The translations under genes were made by a program, and so were the position numbers. 64,000 bases of DNA from the NCBI GenBank assembly GCA_963742725.1, contig CAVUMX010000003.1, positions 1,736,001 through 1,800,000 on the forward strand, given 5' to 3'. Under the pieces are notes generated by a model. That model was not told the origin of the DNA, did no database searches, and worked only from the letters and a program-made list of their open reading frames with translations. The stretch comes from CAVVAL01 sp963742725 (GTDB lineage: Bacteria > Actinomycetota > Actinomycetes > Mycobacteriales > Cryptosporangiaceae). Shown here piece by piece: positions 16,263 to 25,610 of the stretch; position 1 is the stretch's first letter; each line of letters begins with the position of its first letter.

Positions 16263-17173
16263 ATGCCAACGATTCCACCGGTCCAAGGCTCCGTGCTGGT
16301 CACGCGCGGCCACGACGTGATCGCCGAGTTCCACGGCGGTCCGGCGGATGCGGACGTTGCATGTTCCCGGGAGACCCGGTTCCAGCTCGCGTCGGTGAGC
16401 AAGCAGTTCACGGCCGCGGCGGTCCTGCTGCTGGCGGAGCGACGCGTCCTGGCACTTGGCGATCCGATCGGCCGTTGGATCGGCCGATGCCCGGACTCCT
16501 GGCAGCCGATCACCCTGCACCACCTCCTGGCGCAATCGGTCTGGGGCACTGGCCCGCTACCCGGAGATCGACCTCACGGCCTGGAGGAACCGACGCGCTG
16601 CTGGCCGTCTCCAGACCAGCTGCGGTTCGGGCGCTATGGCACTACAGCAGCCCCGGCTACGTGCTGCTGGCCCACGTCGTGCAGCGCGCCGCCGGTGAGC
16701 CGTACAGCGACGTCCTGGCGCGGCAGGTCTTCGCGCCGCTGGGCATGGACCGCACGTTCGCCGGCGCGCCGGGCGATCGCGACAACGTCGCGCGCGGGTA
16801 TGCCGGTCAGCGTCAGGTCCGCTCGTTCGAGCTGGACTCGGTGGGCATGGGCGCGGGCGACGTCTGGTCCACCGCGGGCGACATGCGGGCCTGGAACGAC
16901 CGCCTGCACGCCGGCCAGCTCCTGAGCCAGGAGTCCGTCAGGCTGATGTTCACCGAACACGCGCCCACCGGCATGGGGCCGGAGTCGCGTGCCTACGGGT
17001 ACGGATGGTTCGCCGGTTCGGTCGCCGGCGAGGAATGGTTCCACCACTCGGGCGACAACGCCGGTTTCAAGGCGTTCAACGCGTGGCTGCCGGAGTCGGG
17101 CCGCCGGGTGGTCGTCCTCAGCAACCAGGACGACATCGACGCCGCCATCGTCGAGTACCTGATCTCGGCTTAG
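16263..17173 (+). pseudogene. Serine hydrolase (class C beta-lactamase-like), frameshifted
   Basis: The protein must be read in three frames. The N-terminal part from ATG 16263 has SVSKQFTAAAVLLLAERR with the SxxK nucleophile and ITLHHLLAQS. Continuity then jumps near 16540 (GLGHW in the second frame), near 16555 (YPEIDLTAW in the third), and near 16590 back to the second frame with LWHYSSPGYVLLAHVVQRAAGEPY, LGMDRTF, WSTAGDMRAW and HHSGDNAGF to the stop at 17173. So at least three small indels lie within about 60 bp. Original role: serine esterase or peptidase. Clustering suggests one mutated patch, or less likely a bad stretch of sequence. Confidence 0.82.
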
Positions 17174-17898
17174 TCACCCGTCATCCGACCCGGCGAGCAG
17201 CCGGACCGCGCGTCCGACGAGCGCAACCGCGTCATCGCCAGCGGCGGCGATCGCCCATCGATCGTCGAACACCCGGGTGTGCGCCGCGACGTCGCCGGCT
17301 TCGTGAAGCGGAACTCGCCAGCGGTTGTCTCGATCACGACGACTCGGTCGTCGCGCACCGTGAAGGCGTTCATCAGCCCAGCCGACAGCTCAGATCGGGC
17401 CGGAAGCACGCGCACCTCGACGTTCGCGAGCCCGGCCACCACAGCGAGGCGATCGAGCTGCGCGCGCATCACGGCCGCGGACGCGGCGGTGATGTACAGC
17501 GCGGCCTCACAGAGGAGGAACCGGAACTGATGAGCGCTGTCGTACAGCAGTTCCTGCCGCCGCACCCGCGCCGTAACCGCCTGCTCCACATCACGCCGGG
17601 ACAGCCCGGTGATCGCCGTGAGGACGCTCCGGGCATGGTCGGCGGTCTGGAGCGGTCCGGGCACGATCGTCACTTCGAAGGACCGCAGCAGCTGGGTCGC
17701 GGTGTCGTCCTCGCCCGTCTCCTGCTGGGCGCGGGCGAGGCGATCCGGTGCGAGTCGGGCCGCCTTCCAGGAGCGGTACTCGGTCCGCGCGTCGCGTAGT
17801 GCGTCGACCAGCTCGCTGGCCGTTTCGTCTGTCAGCCCGACAGGTCGAGCCACTTTACGTGCTGCCGGATCTCGTCCTGGCCCGCCATCGACCTCCAC
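17174..17898 (-). pseudogene. DUF5753-type (Scr1-like) regulator remnant: no HTH, frameshift
   Basis: Leftward frame with EYRSWKAARL, VPGPLQTADHARSVL, RRQELLYDSAHQFRFLLCEAALY and NVEVRVLPARSELSAGLMNAFTV is the C-terminal DUF5753 domain of actinomycete XRE-type regulators. The N-terminal helix-turn-helix normally found 80 residues earlier is absent; the region upstream belongs to fadA6. Near 17283 the reading shifts: continuing in the next frame gives TRVFDDRWAIAA and ends DDG-stop at 17174, a proper family end, while the open frame loses it. It lies tail-to-tail with the broken serine hydrolase, between ipdC and fadA6. Confidence 0.75.
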
Positions 17899-17996
17899 GG
17901 TCGTCAGCGCGGTCCCGCCCTTCCAGTGCGCGGAGTTGGGGTGAGATCGCGAAGCCTGGCTGCGTGTTCCCACCCGAAATCCGGGCGCCGGCCGCG

Positions 17997-19148
<1,152 letters not shown>

Positions 19149-19179
19149 GGTTCCTCCCGGTCTCCGGCGACTCCGGTAC

Positions 19180-19195
19180 TGTAGCAAGCGCTTGG
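19180..19195. promoter_or_regulatory. KstR2-type operator (site 4), kstR2-fadA6 intergenic
   Basis: TGTAGCAAGCGCTTGG; the right half matches the window consensus and the embedded AGCAAGCGCTTGGT (19183-19196) is an exact match to the published KstR2 box AnCAAGnnCTTGnT. Position between kstR2 and fadA6 implies autoregulation. Confidence 0.85.
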
Positions 19196-19226
19196 TTGTG
19201 TCAGGAGCGGTTTCCGACACGCCCGA

Positions 19227-19240
19227 ACCAAGCGATTGGG
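19227..19240. promoter_or_regulatory. Weak second KstR2-type site near kstR2
   Basis: ACCAAGCGATTGGG keeps CCAA-N4-TTGG symmetry but lacks the GCTTGG half. It lies 39 nt before the kstR2 ATG, nearer than site 4. Listed as a weak candidate only. Confidence 0.4.
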
Positions 19241-19278
19241 CGAGCCGGCCGGTCCGGACCGATAATGACGAGGTGACC

Positions 19279-20028
19279 ATGCCGAAGACCCCGAAGCCGC
19301 GCGGCGCCCGGCCCGCCGCGGCGGCCAGCGCGCGCCCCGCGACGGCCACCAAACCCGCGACCGCGGCGGCGACCAGAGCGACCGCCAAACCCGCCGCCAA
19401 GGCGGCCGCGAGGCCGCGGGCCCGGGCCGCCGCCGAGGCGGGCACCGCGCTGCCGTCGGAGCGCCGCGACAACCTCGTCTCGCTCTCGGCCGAGCTGTTC
19501 GCCGAGAAGGGCTTCCGAGCGACGACGGTCCGGGAGATCGCCGACGCCGCCGGCATCCTCTCGGGCAGCCTCTACCACCACTTCAGCTCGAAAGAGTCGA
19601 TCGCGGACGAGATCCTGTCGAAGTTCCTCAACGAGGTGCTGGTCGACTACCGGTCCGCGCTCGCCGAGGGTGGCGACCCGCGCACCACCCTGGGCAAGAT
19701 CGCCCGCACCGGATTCGACTCACTGGAGCGTCACCGCGCGGCGATCATGATGCTGCAGAACGACTGGAACTACTTCCGCGAGCAGGAGCGTTTCGACTAC
19801 CTCCAGAAGACGCTCGCCGAGGTCGAACGGATCTGGATCGGCGAGCTGAAGCGCGGCGTCAAGGACGGCACGTTCTCCGCCGACCTCGACCCGAAGCTCA
19901 CCTACCGGCTGTTCCGGGACACGATCTGGGTCGCCGTCCGCTGGTACCGCCCGGGCGGGCGGCTCTCCACCAAGCAGCTGGCCGACCAGTTCAGCGCCAT
20001 CCTCTTCGAGGGCATCACCACACGCTGA
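19279..20028 (+). CDS. kstR2: TetR-family repressor KstR2 with Ala/Lys-rich N-terminal tail
   Basis: 249 residues against about 200 usual. The TetR HTH is in TTVREIADAAGILSGSLYHHF, and the ligand domain ends RDTIWVAVRWYRPGGRLST then FSAILFEGIT, which are signatures of KstR2, the HIP-CoA-responsive repressor. The first 55 or so residues are low-complexity Ala, Lys, Arg, Pro and Thr (PATAT, AAK, RPRARAA), resembling a histone-H1-like basic tail, absent from mycobacterial KstR2. ATG 19279 follows GAGG; GTG 19273 is possible. Divergent from fadA6 across an exact KstR2 box. Most likely regulator of the 16-bp operators in this window. Confidence 0.92.
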   Translation: MPKTPKPRGARPAAAASARPATATKPATAAATRATAKPAAKAAARPRARAAAEAGTALPSERRDNLVSLSAELFAEKGFRATTVREIADAAGILSGSLYHHFSSKESIADEILSKFLNEVLVDYRSALAEGGDPRTTLGKIARTGFDSLERHRAAIMMLQNDWNYFREQERFDYLQKTLAEVERIWIGELKRGVKDGTFSADLDPKLTYRLFRDTIWVAVRWYRPGGRLSTKQLADQFSAILFEGITTR

Positions 20029-20115
20029 GCATTCCGGCCACCGGTTCAGCCCGCCGGGAAAAGGAATTGACATCGCGCGAAAGGTTGCGGAGACAGGACG
20101 ATTTGCGACTTCTGG

Positions 20116-20134
20116 CAATTCGCCGGGCGAATTG
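20116..20134. promoter_or_regulatory. Inverted repeat upstream of the secreted protein gene
   Basis: CAATTCGCC-G-GGCGAATTG, 9-bp perfect arms with a 1-nt centre, in the 176-bp gap between kstR2 and the small secreted protein gene. It could be an operator or the kstR2 terminator stem; no T-run is present. Confidence 0.5.
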
Positions 20135-20150
20135 TTCACCGCGTCGGTCA

Positions 20151-20170
20151 CGCGTGCAAATCTGCACGCG
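20151..20170. promoter_or_regulatory. Inverted repeat CGCGTGCA-N4-TGCACGCG
   Basis: Perfect 8-bp arms with 4-nt spacer, 35 nt before the GTG of the small secreted protein. Operator-like spacing for a dimeric repressor; unlike any other palindrome in the window. Confidence 0.5.
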
Positions 20171-20204
20171 CAATTCCAACTGACCGACAAAGTGAGGAGT
20201 CACT

Positions 20205-20585
20205 GTGATCCGCTCAGGGAAGATCGCACTCGCCGGTGCCGTCACCGCGCTGGCCTTCGCCGGCTTCGGGGCGGCGCCGGCCGCGGCGGCACCGACCGCC
20301 GCGGCCGTCGACTGGTGCGCCGACACGACCGTGACCCGGCTGGGCCAGCAGATCCACTCCGTGTCCGTGAAGAACGTGTGCAGCTTCACGCTCGACGACG
20401 CGTACGCGCACGTCTACAGCAGCGCGTCCGGCTTCCGCTACATCGCCGGACCGCAGGATCTCGCCCCCGGCCAGGCCATCACCGTCCATACCAGCGGCCT
20501 GAGCGTTCCGCCCGGGTCGTCAGTCTGCGGTGAGCTGCGCGGGGCGGCCGGCCAGCAGTGGGGCGTCGACTGCGTCATCGTCTAG
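20205..20585 (+). CDS. Small secreted protein, unknown function
   Basis: 126 residues. N-terminus MIRSGKIALAGAVTALAF followed by Ala-rich ...APAAAAP is a classical Sec signal peptide with likely cleavage after about residue 30-34. The mature part of about 93 residues has four Cys (DWCADT, KNVCSF, SSVCGE, VDCVIV), enough for two disulfides. I do not recognise a family. GTG start with GAGGAG 7 nt upstream. It stands alone between kstR2 and the leftward thiolase; lacking a KstR2-type site, it is probably controlled separately by one of the two palindromes upstream. Confidence 0.72.
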   Translation: MIRSGKIALAGAVTALAFAGFGAAPAAAAPTAAAVDWCADTTVTRLGQQIHSVSVKNVCSFTLDDAYAHVYSSASGFRYIAGPQDLAPGQAITVHTSGLSVPPGSSVCGELRGAAGQQWGVDCVIV

Positions 20586-20634
20586 CCACTCTCAGGGCCG
20601 GCGCGCGCGTCCCCCACCGCGGCGCCGGCCCGCC

Positions 20635-21684
20635 TCACCCCACGAGTACCGCGGCGCTGCCGTACCCGCCGCCGAACCCCGTGCACAGCGCGGTCCCGGC
20701 CCCGGCCCTCACCTGGCGCACCGCCTCCGCCATGTTGTTGAGCCCGTGCACGTACCCCTCCGACAGCAACCCCCCGTGCGGGTTCACGGGCACCGCCGCG
20801 TCGAGGCCGAAGTCCCGCAGCTGCACCGGCACCAGGTACGAGTAGGCGTCGTACAGGAGCGCGACCTCCACGTCGGACGGCCCCATCCCCGCCGCCGCGT
20901 ACAGCATCGGTGCCACGTCGGCGGAGAACGTCCGGGTCACGTCCGGCGCCTTGTCCATCGTCACGGCACTGCCGCCCCGCACGGCGGCGTGGATCCGTGG
21001 CGCCCCCTCGCGCGGCGCGGTGACGACCAGGGCGCAGGCGCCGTCCGTCTCCTGGCAGCAGTCCGCGCGGCGCAGCGGCGACGCCACCATCGGACTGGCC
21101 AGGTAGTCGTCCCGCGTCATCGGCGTCCGGCGCAGCGCTCGCGGGTTCGCCGCCGCGTACGCCCGCGACCGGATCACCACGTCGGCCAGGTCGGCGCCGG
21201 TCTCGTGCAGGTACCGCTGGGCGGCGAGCGCGAACAGGTGCACCGGGCCGAGCATCCCGTACGGCAGGGTGAACTGGCTCTCGGCGCCGTCCCCGACCCG
21301 CAGCGCCGCCTGGCCGAGCCGCGTCCCGGAGCGGCCGTTCAGCGCCCGGTACACGAGGACGGTCCGGGCGACGCCGGCGTCCACCAGCATCGCCGCGTCC
21401 CCCAGGATCGACGCGCACTGCGAGCCGCCACCGTGGATCTCGTTGTGCCAGCCCAGTTCCCGGATGCCGAGCGTCCGGGCGAGGTAGGTGACGGGCACCG
21501 AGTCGCCCAGGTGGTACGTCAGGACGGCGTCGACGTCGGACGGCACCAGCCCCGCGTCGTCCAGTGCCGCCCGTGACGCCTCCACCGCCAGCTCCAGGAC
21601 GGACCGTCCGGAGTCGCGGGTGAGCGCCGTCATGCCGACACCCGCGACGGCCGCCCGCCCGGAGAAGCCCTGCCTACACGCCAT
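20635..21684 (-). CDS. Lipid-transfer-type thiolase (SCP-x family)
   Basis: 349 residues, slightly shorter than the usual 380. N-terminal AAVAGVGMTALTRDSGRS, ALDDAGLVPSDVDAVLTYH, then DLADVVIRSRAYAAANPRA, DCCQETDGACALVVT, and C-terminal GGLLSEGYVHGLNNMAEAVRQ. This is the nonspecific lipid-transfer thiolase class used for side-chain or ring fragment CoA esters; the same class as the partial gene at 1-848. Seven nt downstream of the amidohydrolase, sharing operator site 6. The start codon lies in a 14-bp direct repeat that also covers the upstream stop. No DUF35 partner adjacent. Substrate unknown. Confidence 0.82.
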   Translation of the reverse strand: MACRQGFSGRAAVAGVGMTALTRDSGRSVLELAVEASRAALDDAGLVPSDVDAVLTYHLGDSVPVTYLARTLGIRELGWHNEIHGGGSQCASILGDAAMLVDAGVARTVLVYRALNGRSGTRLGQAALRVGDGAESQFTLPYGMLGPVHLFALAAQRYLHETGADLADVVIRSRAYAAANPRALRRTPMTRDDYLASPMVASPLRRADCCQETDGACALVVTAPREGAPRIHAAVRGGSAVTMDKAPDVTRTFSADVAPMLYAAAGMGPSDVEVALLYDAYSYLVPVQLRDFGLDAAVPVNPHGGLLSEGYVHGLNNMAEAVRQVRAGAGTALCTGFGGGYGSAAVLVG

Positions 21685-21699
21685 ACCTGCCTACACGCC
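21669..21699. repeat. 14-bp direct repeat at a stop/start junction
   Basis: CCTGCCTACACGCC occurs at 21669-21682 and 21686-21699. On the coding (minus) strand the copies hold the amidohydrolase stop plus SD for the thiolase, and the thiolase codons 2-6. A local duplication probably formed this junction. Confidence 0.8.
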
Positions 21700-22806
21700 G
21701 TACACGCGCGCGGCGTTGCCGGCGACCACCTTCTCCGTGTCCTCGGGGGTCAGGCCCTTGGTCAGCTTCGTCACCCAGTCCTTGGACTCGGGCCACAGGC
21801 ACATGCTGTGCGGGTAGTCGGTGGAGTACATGATCGTGTCGGCGAGGCGCGGGAAGCCCTGGCGGACCAGCTCGAATCCGATCAGGTCGTCGAGGACCGT
21901 CACGAACACGTTGTCGCCCAGGTACTCGCTCGGCTTGCGGCTGATCGGCAGGTTGGCCCAGGCGGCCTCGGTCTCGTAGGTCTGGTCCATGGTCTGCGCC
22001 CAGAACGGCACCCAGCCGCAGTTGACCTCGCCGGCCACCATCTTCAGGCCGGGGAACCGCTCGAACACGCCGCCGTAGATCATGTAGGTGAACGGCTTGA
22101 TCGCGGCGAAGAACCGGTTGACGGTGCCGGCCAGGTTGATCTTGCCGGACAGGATCTCGTCGTACTGCTGGTCGGTCGGGCGCCCGCCGAACGTGCGGTG
22201 GAACGTGACGGGCACGCCTGCGTCGGACGCCGCGCGCCACAGCGGCTCGTAGTAGTCGTCGTTGTACGGCTTCTGCGGCAGCCCGGGGATGAACAGCCCC
22301 TTCGCACCTTTGGCGAGGACGCGTTCCACCTCGGCGACCGTGACGTCCATGCCGTCGTCGACGGGCAGCATCGGCAGGCCGACGATGCGCTGCGTGTTCG
22401 CGGCCTGGAAGTCGTCCAGCAGCCAGTCGTTGTAGGAGCGCATGCAGGCCATCGCGAGCGCGCGGTCCGGCTCCAGGTAGGCGAAGATCGCGTTCGCCGG
22501 GTACACGACGCTGACGTCGACGCCGTCGATGTCCATGTCGGCGACGTGCGCCGCGCCGTCGTAGTTGCCGGGCCGGATCTCGTCGAAGCGCAGCCCCGAC
22601 TCCTTGAAGTCCTCCTTGGAGCGTCCGGCCATGGCCTCGACGCCGTACGTGCGCTTGGGCGGCTTGCCGTCGAAGCTCCAGCCGTCGCCGCCGTCGGCGC
22701 CCCGGGTGAGCTTCGGCGTCCGCTCCTTGAACTCCTCGGGCACGCGGTCGAAGACCCACGGCGGCTCGTTGACGTGGCAGTCGGCCGAAATGATCCGTGC
22801 GGTCAT
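21691..22806 (-). CDS. Amidohydrolase family protein (metal-dependent, TIM barrel)
   Basis: 371 residues. N-terminal ISADCHVNEPPWVF carries the DxH metal motif in the DCH variant, with the later His in VTFHRTFGG and Asp in TDYPHSMCLW typical of the amidohydrolase-2 (ACMSD-like) class that decarboxylates or hydrolyses. Similar genes are common in actinomycete steroid and aromatic clusters, with unproved reactions. ATG 22806 follows GGAGGAGG. First gene of an operon with the lipid-transfer thiolase; operator site 6 is 54 nt upstream. Confidence 0.85.
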   Translation of the reverse strand: MTARIISADCHVNEPPWVFDRVPEEFKERTPKLTRGADGGDGWSFDGKPPKRTYGVEAMAGRSKEDFKESGLRFDEIRPGNYDGAAHVADMDIDGVDVSVVYPANAIFAYLEPDRALAMACMRSYNDWLLDDFQAANTQRIVGLPMLPVDDGMDVTVAEVERVLAKGAKGLFIPGLPQKPYNDDYYEPLWRAASDAGVPVTFHRTFGGRPTDQQYDEILSGKINLAGTVNRFFAAIKPFTYMIYGGVFERFPGLKMVAGEVNCGWVPFWAQTMDQTYETEAAWANLPISRKPSEYLGDNVFVTVLDDLIGFELVRQGFPRLADTIMYSTDYPHSMCLWPESKDWVTKLTKGLTPEDTEKVVAGNAARVYGV

Positions 22807-22859
22807 GGCAGTGCCTCCTCCAGGTCCGGATGCCCTCACGGTAGGACCGGCCAAGCGAG

Positions 22860-22875
22860 TTAGGCAAGCGCTTGT
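22860..22875. promoter_or_regulatory. KstR2-type operator (site 6)
   Basis: TTAGGCAAGCGCTTGT; embedded GGCAAGCGCTTGTT is one mismatch from the KstR2 box. A further CCAAGC half-site is 4 nt to the left (22851-22856). Serves the leftward amidohydrolase operon. Confidence 0.68.
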
Positions 22876-22915
22876 TTGAATTGTTCGCCGCCTCCCGCGC
22901 ACCTGCTACGCTCAC

Positions 22916-22931
22916 CCAAGCGAGCGCTTGG
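22916..22931. promoter_or_regulatory. KstR2-type operator (site 7)
   Basis: CCAAGCGAGCGCTTGG, perfect consensus, 29 nt before the rightward LLM oxidoreductase start. Forms a pair with site 6, 41 nt away in the same divergent region. Confidence 0.83.
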
Positions 22932-22959
22932 TTCGGCACGCGAGACGGGAGCTCAGCCC

Positions 22960-24021
22960 ATGCGGTTCTCGACGTTCCACCTCTTCCACCGCTTCGAGCA
23001 CCAGAGCGTGAAGGAGGTGTACGACCACCACGTGGCCCTGGCCGAGCTGGCCGAGGAGGTCGGCTTCGACGGCATCTGGATCGGCGAGCACCACTTCCGC
23101 GACTACGGCACGGTGCCGTCGATCGCGGCGATGCTCGGCTATCTCGCCGCGAAGACGTCCCGGCTCCGGCTCGGGTCCGGCGTGTACGTCCTGCCGCTGC
23201 ACGACCCGATCCAGGTGGCCGAGCAGGTCGCCGAGGTCGACGTGCTGTCCGGCGGGCGGGTGGAGTTCGGCGTCGGGCGCGGGTACCAGAGCGTCGAGTT
23301 CGACGGGTTCGGCGTCGACCTGGCCGAGGCGCGGGACCGGTTCGACGAGGCCCTGGACGTCATCCGGGGACTGTGGACGGAGCCCCGGTTCTCCCACGAG
23401 GGCAAGTACTACCGGGTCGGGGACGTCTCGCTGGTGCCCCGTCCGGTGCAGCAGCCGCACCCGCCGATCCACGTCGCCGCCGTGAGCCCGGAGACCGTCG
23501 AGATGTACGCCGCGCGCGGGCTGCCGATCCTCGCCGACCCGGCGGCGCCGTTCAAGAAGGTCGCCGCCGCCGCCGAGACGTGGCGCCGCGTCGCGGGTGA
23601 GCACGGCCACGACACCGGCGCCGAGCTGGTCGTGTCGCGGTCCGTTTACGTCGCGCCGACGATCGAGGCCGCTCGCGCCGACCAGCAGCGGTTCGAGCAG
23701 CTGTTCGACCGCAGCCGCATCTTCAACGCGCAGAGCGCGCCCGTGGACAGCCGCACCGGCCAGGTCGCGAAGGGCTTCGAGTACTGGCAGGACCGCTACC
23801 TCAAGGGCGGCGAGGTCGGCCCGGACTTCCGCTGGGACCAGCTCGAGATCATCGGCGACCCCGACCGTGTGATCGGCCAGATCGCGATGCTCCGCGACTT
23901 CGGCTTCTCCCATCTCATGTGCGACTTCGGCAGCACGCGCCCGATCCCCCTCGAAGAGCTGAAGAAGACCATGACGTTCTTCGCCGACGAGGTCATGCCC
24001 GCCTTCCGACCGGCTCGATGA
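22960..24021 (+). CDS. LLM-class (bacterial luciferase-like) flavin oxidoreductase
   Basis: 353 residues, TIM-barrel luciferase-like monooxygenase. Motifs: MRFSTFHLFHR, GFDGIWIGEHHF, LGSGVYVLPLHDPIQVAEQVAEVD, GRVEFGVGRGYQ, PHPPIHVAAVSPET. FMN- or F420-dependent; the substrate is unknown, perhaps a ring or side-chain ketone. First gene of a plus-strand operon with an AMP-ligase (ATGA overlap), cyclase and serine hydrolase. GGGAG lies 8 nt before ATG 22960; operator site 7 sits just upstream. Confidence 0.85.
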   Translation: MRFSTFHLFHRFEHQSVKEVYDHHVALAELAEEVGFDGIWIGEHHFRDYGTVPSIAAMLGYLAAKTSRLRLGSGVYVLPLHDPIQVAEQVAEVDVLSGGRVEFGVGRGYQSVEFDGFGVDLAEARDRFDEALDVIRGLWTEPRFSHEGKYYRVGDVSLVPRPVQQPHPPIHVAAVSPETVEMYAARGLPILADPAAPFKKVAAAAETWRRVAGEHGHDTGAELVVSRSVYVAPTIEAARADQQRFEQLFDRSRIFNAQSAPVDSRTGQVAKGFEYWQDRYLKGGEVGPDFRWDQLEIIGDPDRVIGQIAMLRDFGFSHLMCDFGSTRPIPLEELKKTMTFFADEVMPAFRPAR

Positions 24022-25520
24022 AGCGAGGCCTGATGAACCCCCTGCACAGCCTGACCCTCGGCGACCTGCTCCGCGAACACCGCCGCGGCTGGCCGCTCGC
24101 GACGGCCGTCGTCGACGGCGACGTCCGGCTCACCTACCCCGAGCTGGACGACCGTGTGAACCGGCTCGCGTCCGCGCTGGCGGCCAAGGGCGTCGGCACG
24201 GGCGACCGCCTGCTCTGGCTCGGGCAGAACTCGTTCCGGGTCCAGGAGTCGCTGCTCGCCGCCGCCAAGCTCGGCGCCGTCCTGTGCGTGGCGAACTGGC
24301 GGCAGAGCGCGGCGGAACTGCGGTTCGTGCTCGATGACCTGGCGCCGGCGGCCGTCCTCTGGCAGCCGATGGACGCGGTGACGGAAGTCCGCGAAGGTGC
24401 GACGTCCCTGTGGATCGCGGACGGCACCGAGTACGAGGAGTTCGTCGCCGCCGGCAGCGCCGAGGACCCGGACACCGACGTGGACCCGGAGTCCCCGGTC
24501 CTCGCCCTCTACACGGCCGCTTTCGACGGCACGCCGAACGCCGCCCTGCTCAGCCACTCCGCGCTGATCGGGCACAGCACCTCCCTGGCGCTCGCCCGCC
24601 AGATGGAACCCGGGTTCGCCTACCTCGCCTCCGGGCCGCTGTTCCACGTCGGCACGATGATGTTCTGCCTGGCCACGTTCTGCCTCGGCGGGAGGACCGT
24701 GTTCCTGCCGGCGTTCGACGCCGCCCGGGCCGCCGAGCTGATCGAGGCCGAGCGCTGCGACGGCGCGTTCCTGTTCGGACCGATGGTCGACGCCCTGGTC
24801 GAGGCGGGTACCGGCTACGACCTGACCTCGCTCAAGGCGCCCTCCGGGAGCGCGGCGTTCAACGCGATGATCACGGTCGACACCAGCCCGTGGGCGCGGG
24901 CGTTCGCCGGGTACGGGCAGACCGAGGTCGGCGGGATGCTCACGTACTCCGGGTACGGCGTGGGCGGGATCGGCACCCACGGGCGCTCGTCGCCGCTGGT
25001 CCAGGTGCGGATCCTGGACCCGTCCGGAAGCGAGGTCGCGTCCGGCGAGATCGGCGAGATCGTCACGCGCGGGCTGCACGTGATGAGCGGGTACCACAAC
25101 CGGCCCGAGCTGACGGCCGCCAAACAGGCCGGCGGCTGGCACCACACCGGCGACCTCGGCCGGCGCGAGACGGACGGCACGCTGTCGTTCCTCGGTCCGA
25201 GGCTGCGGATGCTGAAGTCCGGCGCGGAGAACATCTACCCGGTCGAGGTGGAGCGCTGCCTCGCGTCCCATCCGGCCGTGGCGGAGTGCGCGGTCATCGG
25301 CGAACCGGACGCGACCTGGGGCCAGCGGGTCGTGGCGGTCGTCGTCCTGTCCGGGGAGGCCAGCGCCGAGGACCTGGTCGTCCACTGCAAGGACGCGATC
25401 GCCTCGTACAAGAAGCCGTCCCGGATCGAGTTCGCGGACGCCATCCCGAAACGCGGCTACGCCCCGGACTACGACGCGCTCGACGCCGCGTACGGCGGCG
25501 GTGGCTACCCGGGTACCTGA
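24018..25520 (+). CDS. AMP-binding acyl-CoA synthetase-like protein with degenerate motifs
   Basis: 500 residues, ANL-superfamily fold. The fold is clear (LTYPELDDRVNRLASAL, YGQTEVGG, ENIYPVEVERCLASHP), but two key motifs deviate: the P-loop, normally TSGTTGxPK, reads TAAFDGTPNAALLSH without the Lys, and the C-terminal catalytic Lys motif (GK near the end) is replaced by PKRGYAPDYDALDAAYG. It may be an acyl-CoA ligase with altered chemistry, a non-adenylating thioesterase-like relative, or inactive. ATG 24018 overlaps the LLM stop; ATG 24033, with GCGAGG before it, is an alternative. Three 30-bp tandem repeats follow the stop. Confidence 0.78.
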   Translation: MKRGLMNPLHSLTLGDLLREHRRGWPLATAVVDGDVRLTYPELDDRVNRLASALAAKGVGTGDRLLWLGQNSFRVQESLLAAAKLGAVLCVANWRQSAAELRFVLDDLAPAAVLWQPMDAVTEVREGATSLWIADGTEYEEFVAAGSAEDPDTDVDPESPVLALYTAAFDGTPNAALLSHSALIGHSTSLALARQMEPGFAYLASGPLFHVGTMMFCLATFCLGGRTVFLPAFDAARAAELIEAERCDGAFLFGPMVDALVEAGTGYDLTSLKAPSGSAAFNAMITVDTSPWARAFAGYGQTEVGGMLTYSGYGVGGIGTHGRSSPLVQVRILDPSGSEVASGEIGEIVTRGLHVMSGYHNRPELTAAKQAGGWHHTGDLGRRETDGTLSFLGPRLRMLKSGAENIYPVEVERCLASHPAVAECAVIGEPDATWGQRVVAVVVLSGEASAEDLVVHCKDAIASYKKPSRIEFADAIPKRGYAPDYDALDAAYGGGGYPGT

Positions 25521-25610
25521 GGCCCGAGCGGCCAGGAGCGGGAAGCCAGCGGCCCGCGAGGCCAGGAGCGGGAAGCCAGCGGCCCGAGCGGCCAGGAGCG
25601 GGAGGCGCTG
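25521..25610. repeat. 30-bp tandem repeat, 3 copies, between two genes
   Basis: Units 25521-25550, 25551-25580 and 25581-25610, each with the shared core GCCAGGAGCGGGAAGCCAGC (third copy diverges at its end). Each unit contains an AGGAG core; the last one supplies the SD of the cyclase gene. It fills the whole gap between the AMP-ligase stop and the cyclase GTG. Confidence 0.9.

Noticed and set aside
24018..25520. Assignment as FadD3 (HIP-CoA ligase)
   Set aside because: Key ligase motifs are missing, and neither ligase in the window resembles FadD3 closely enough to name.
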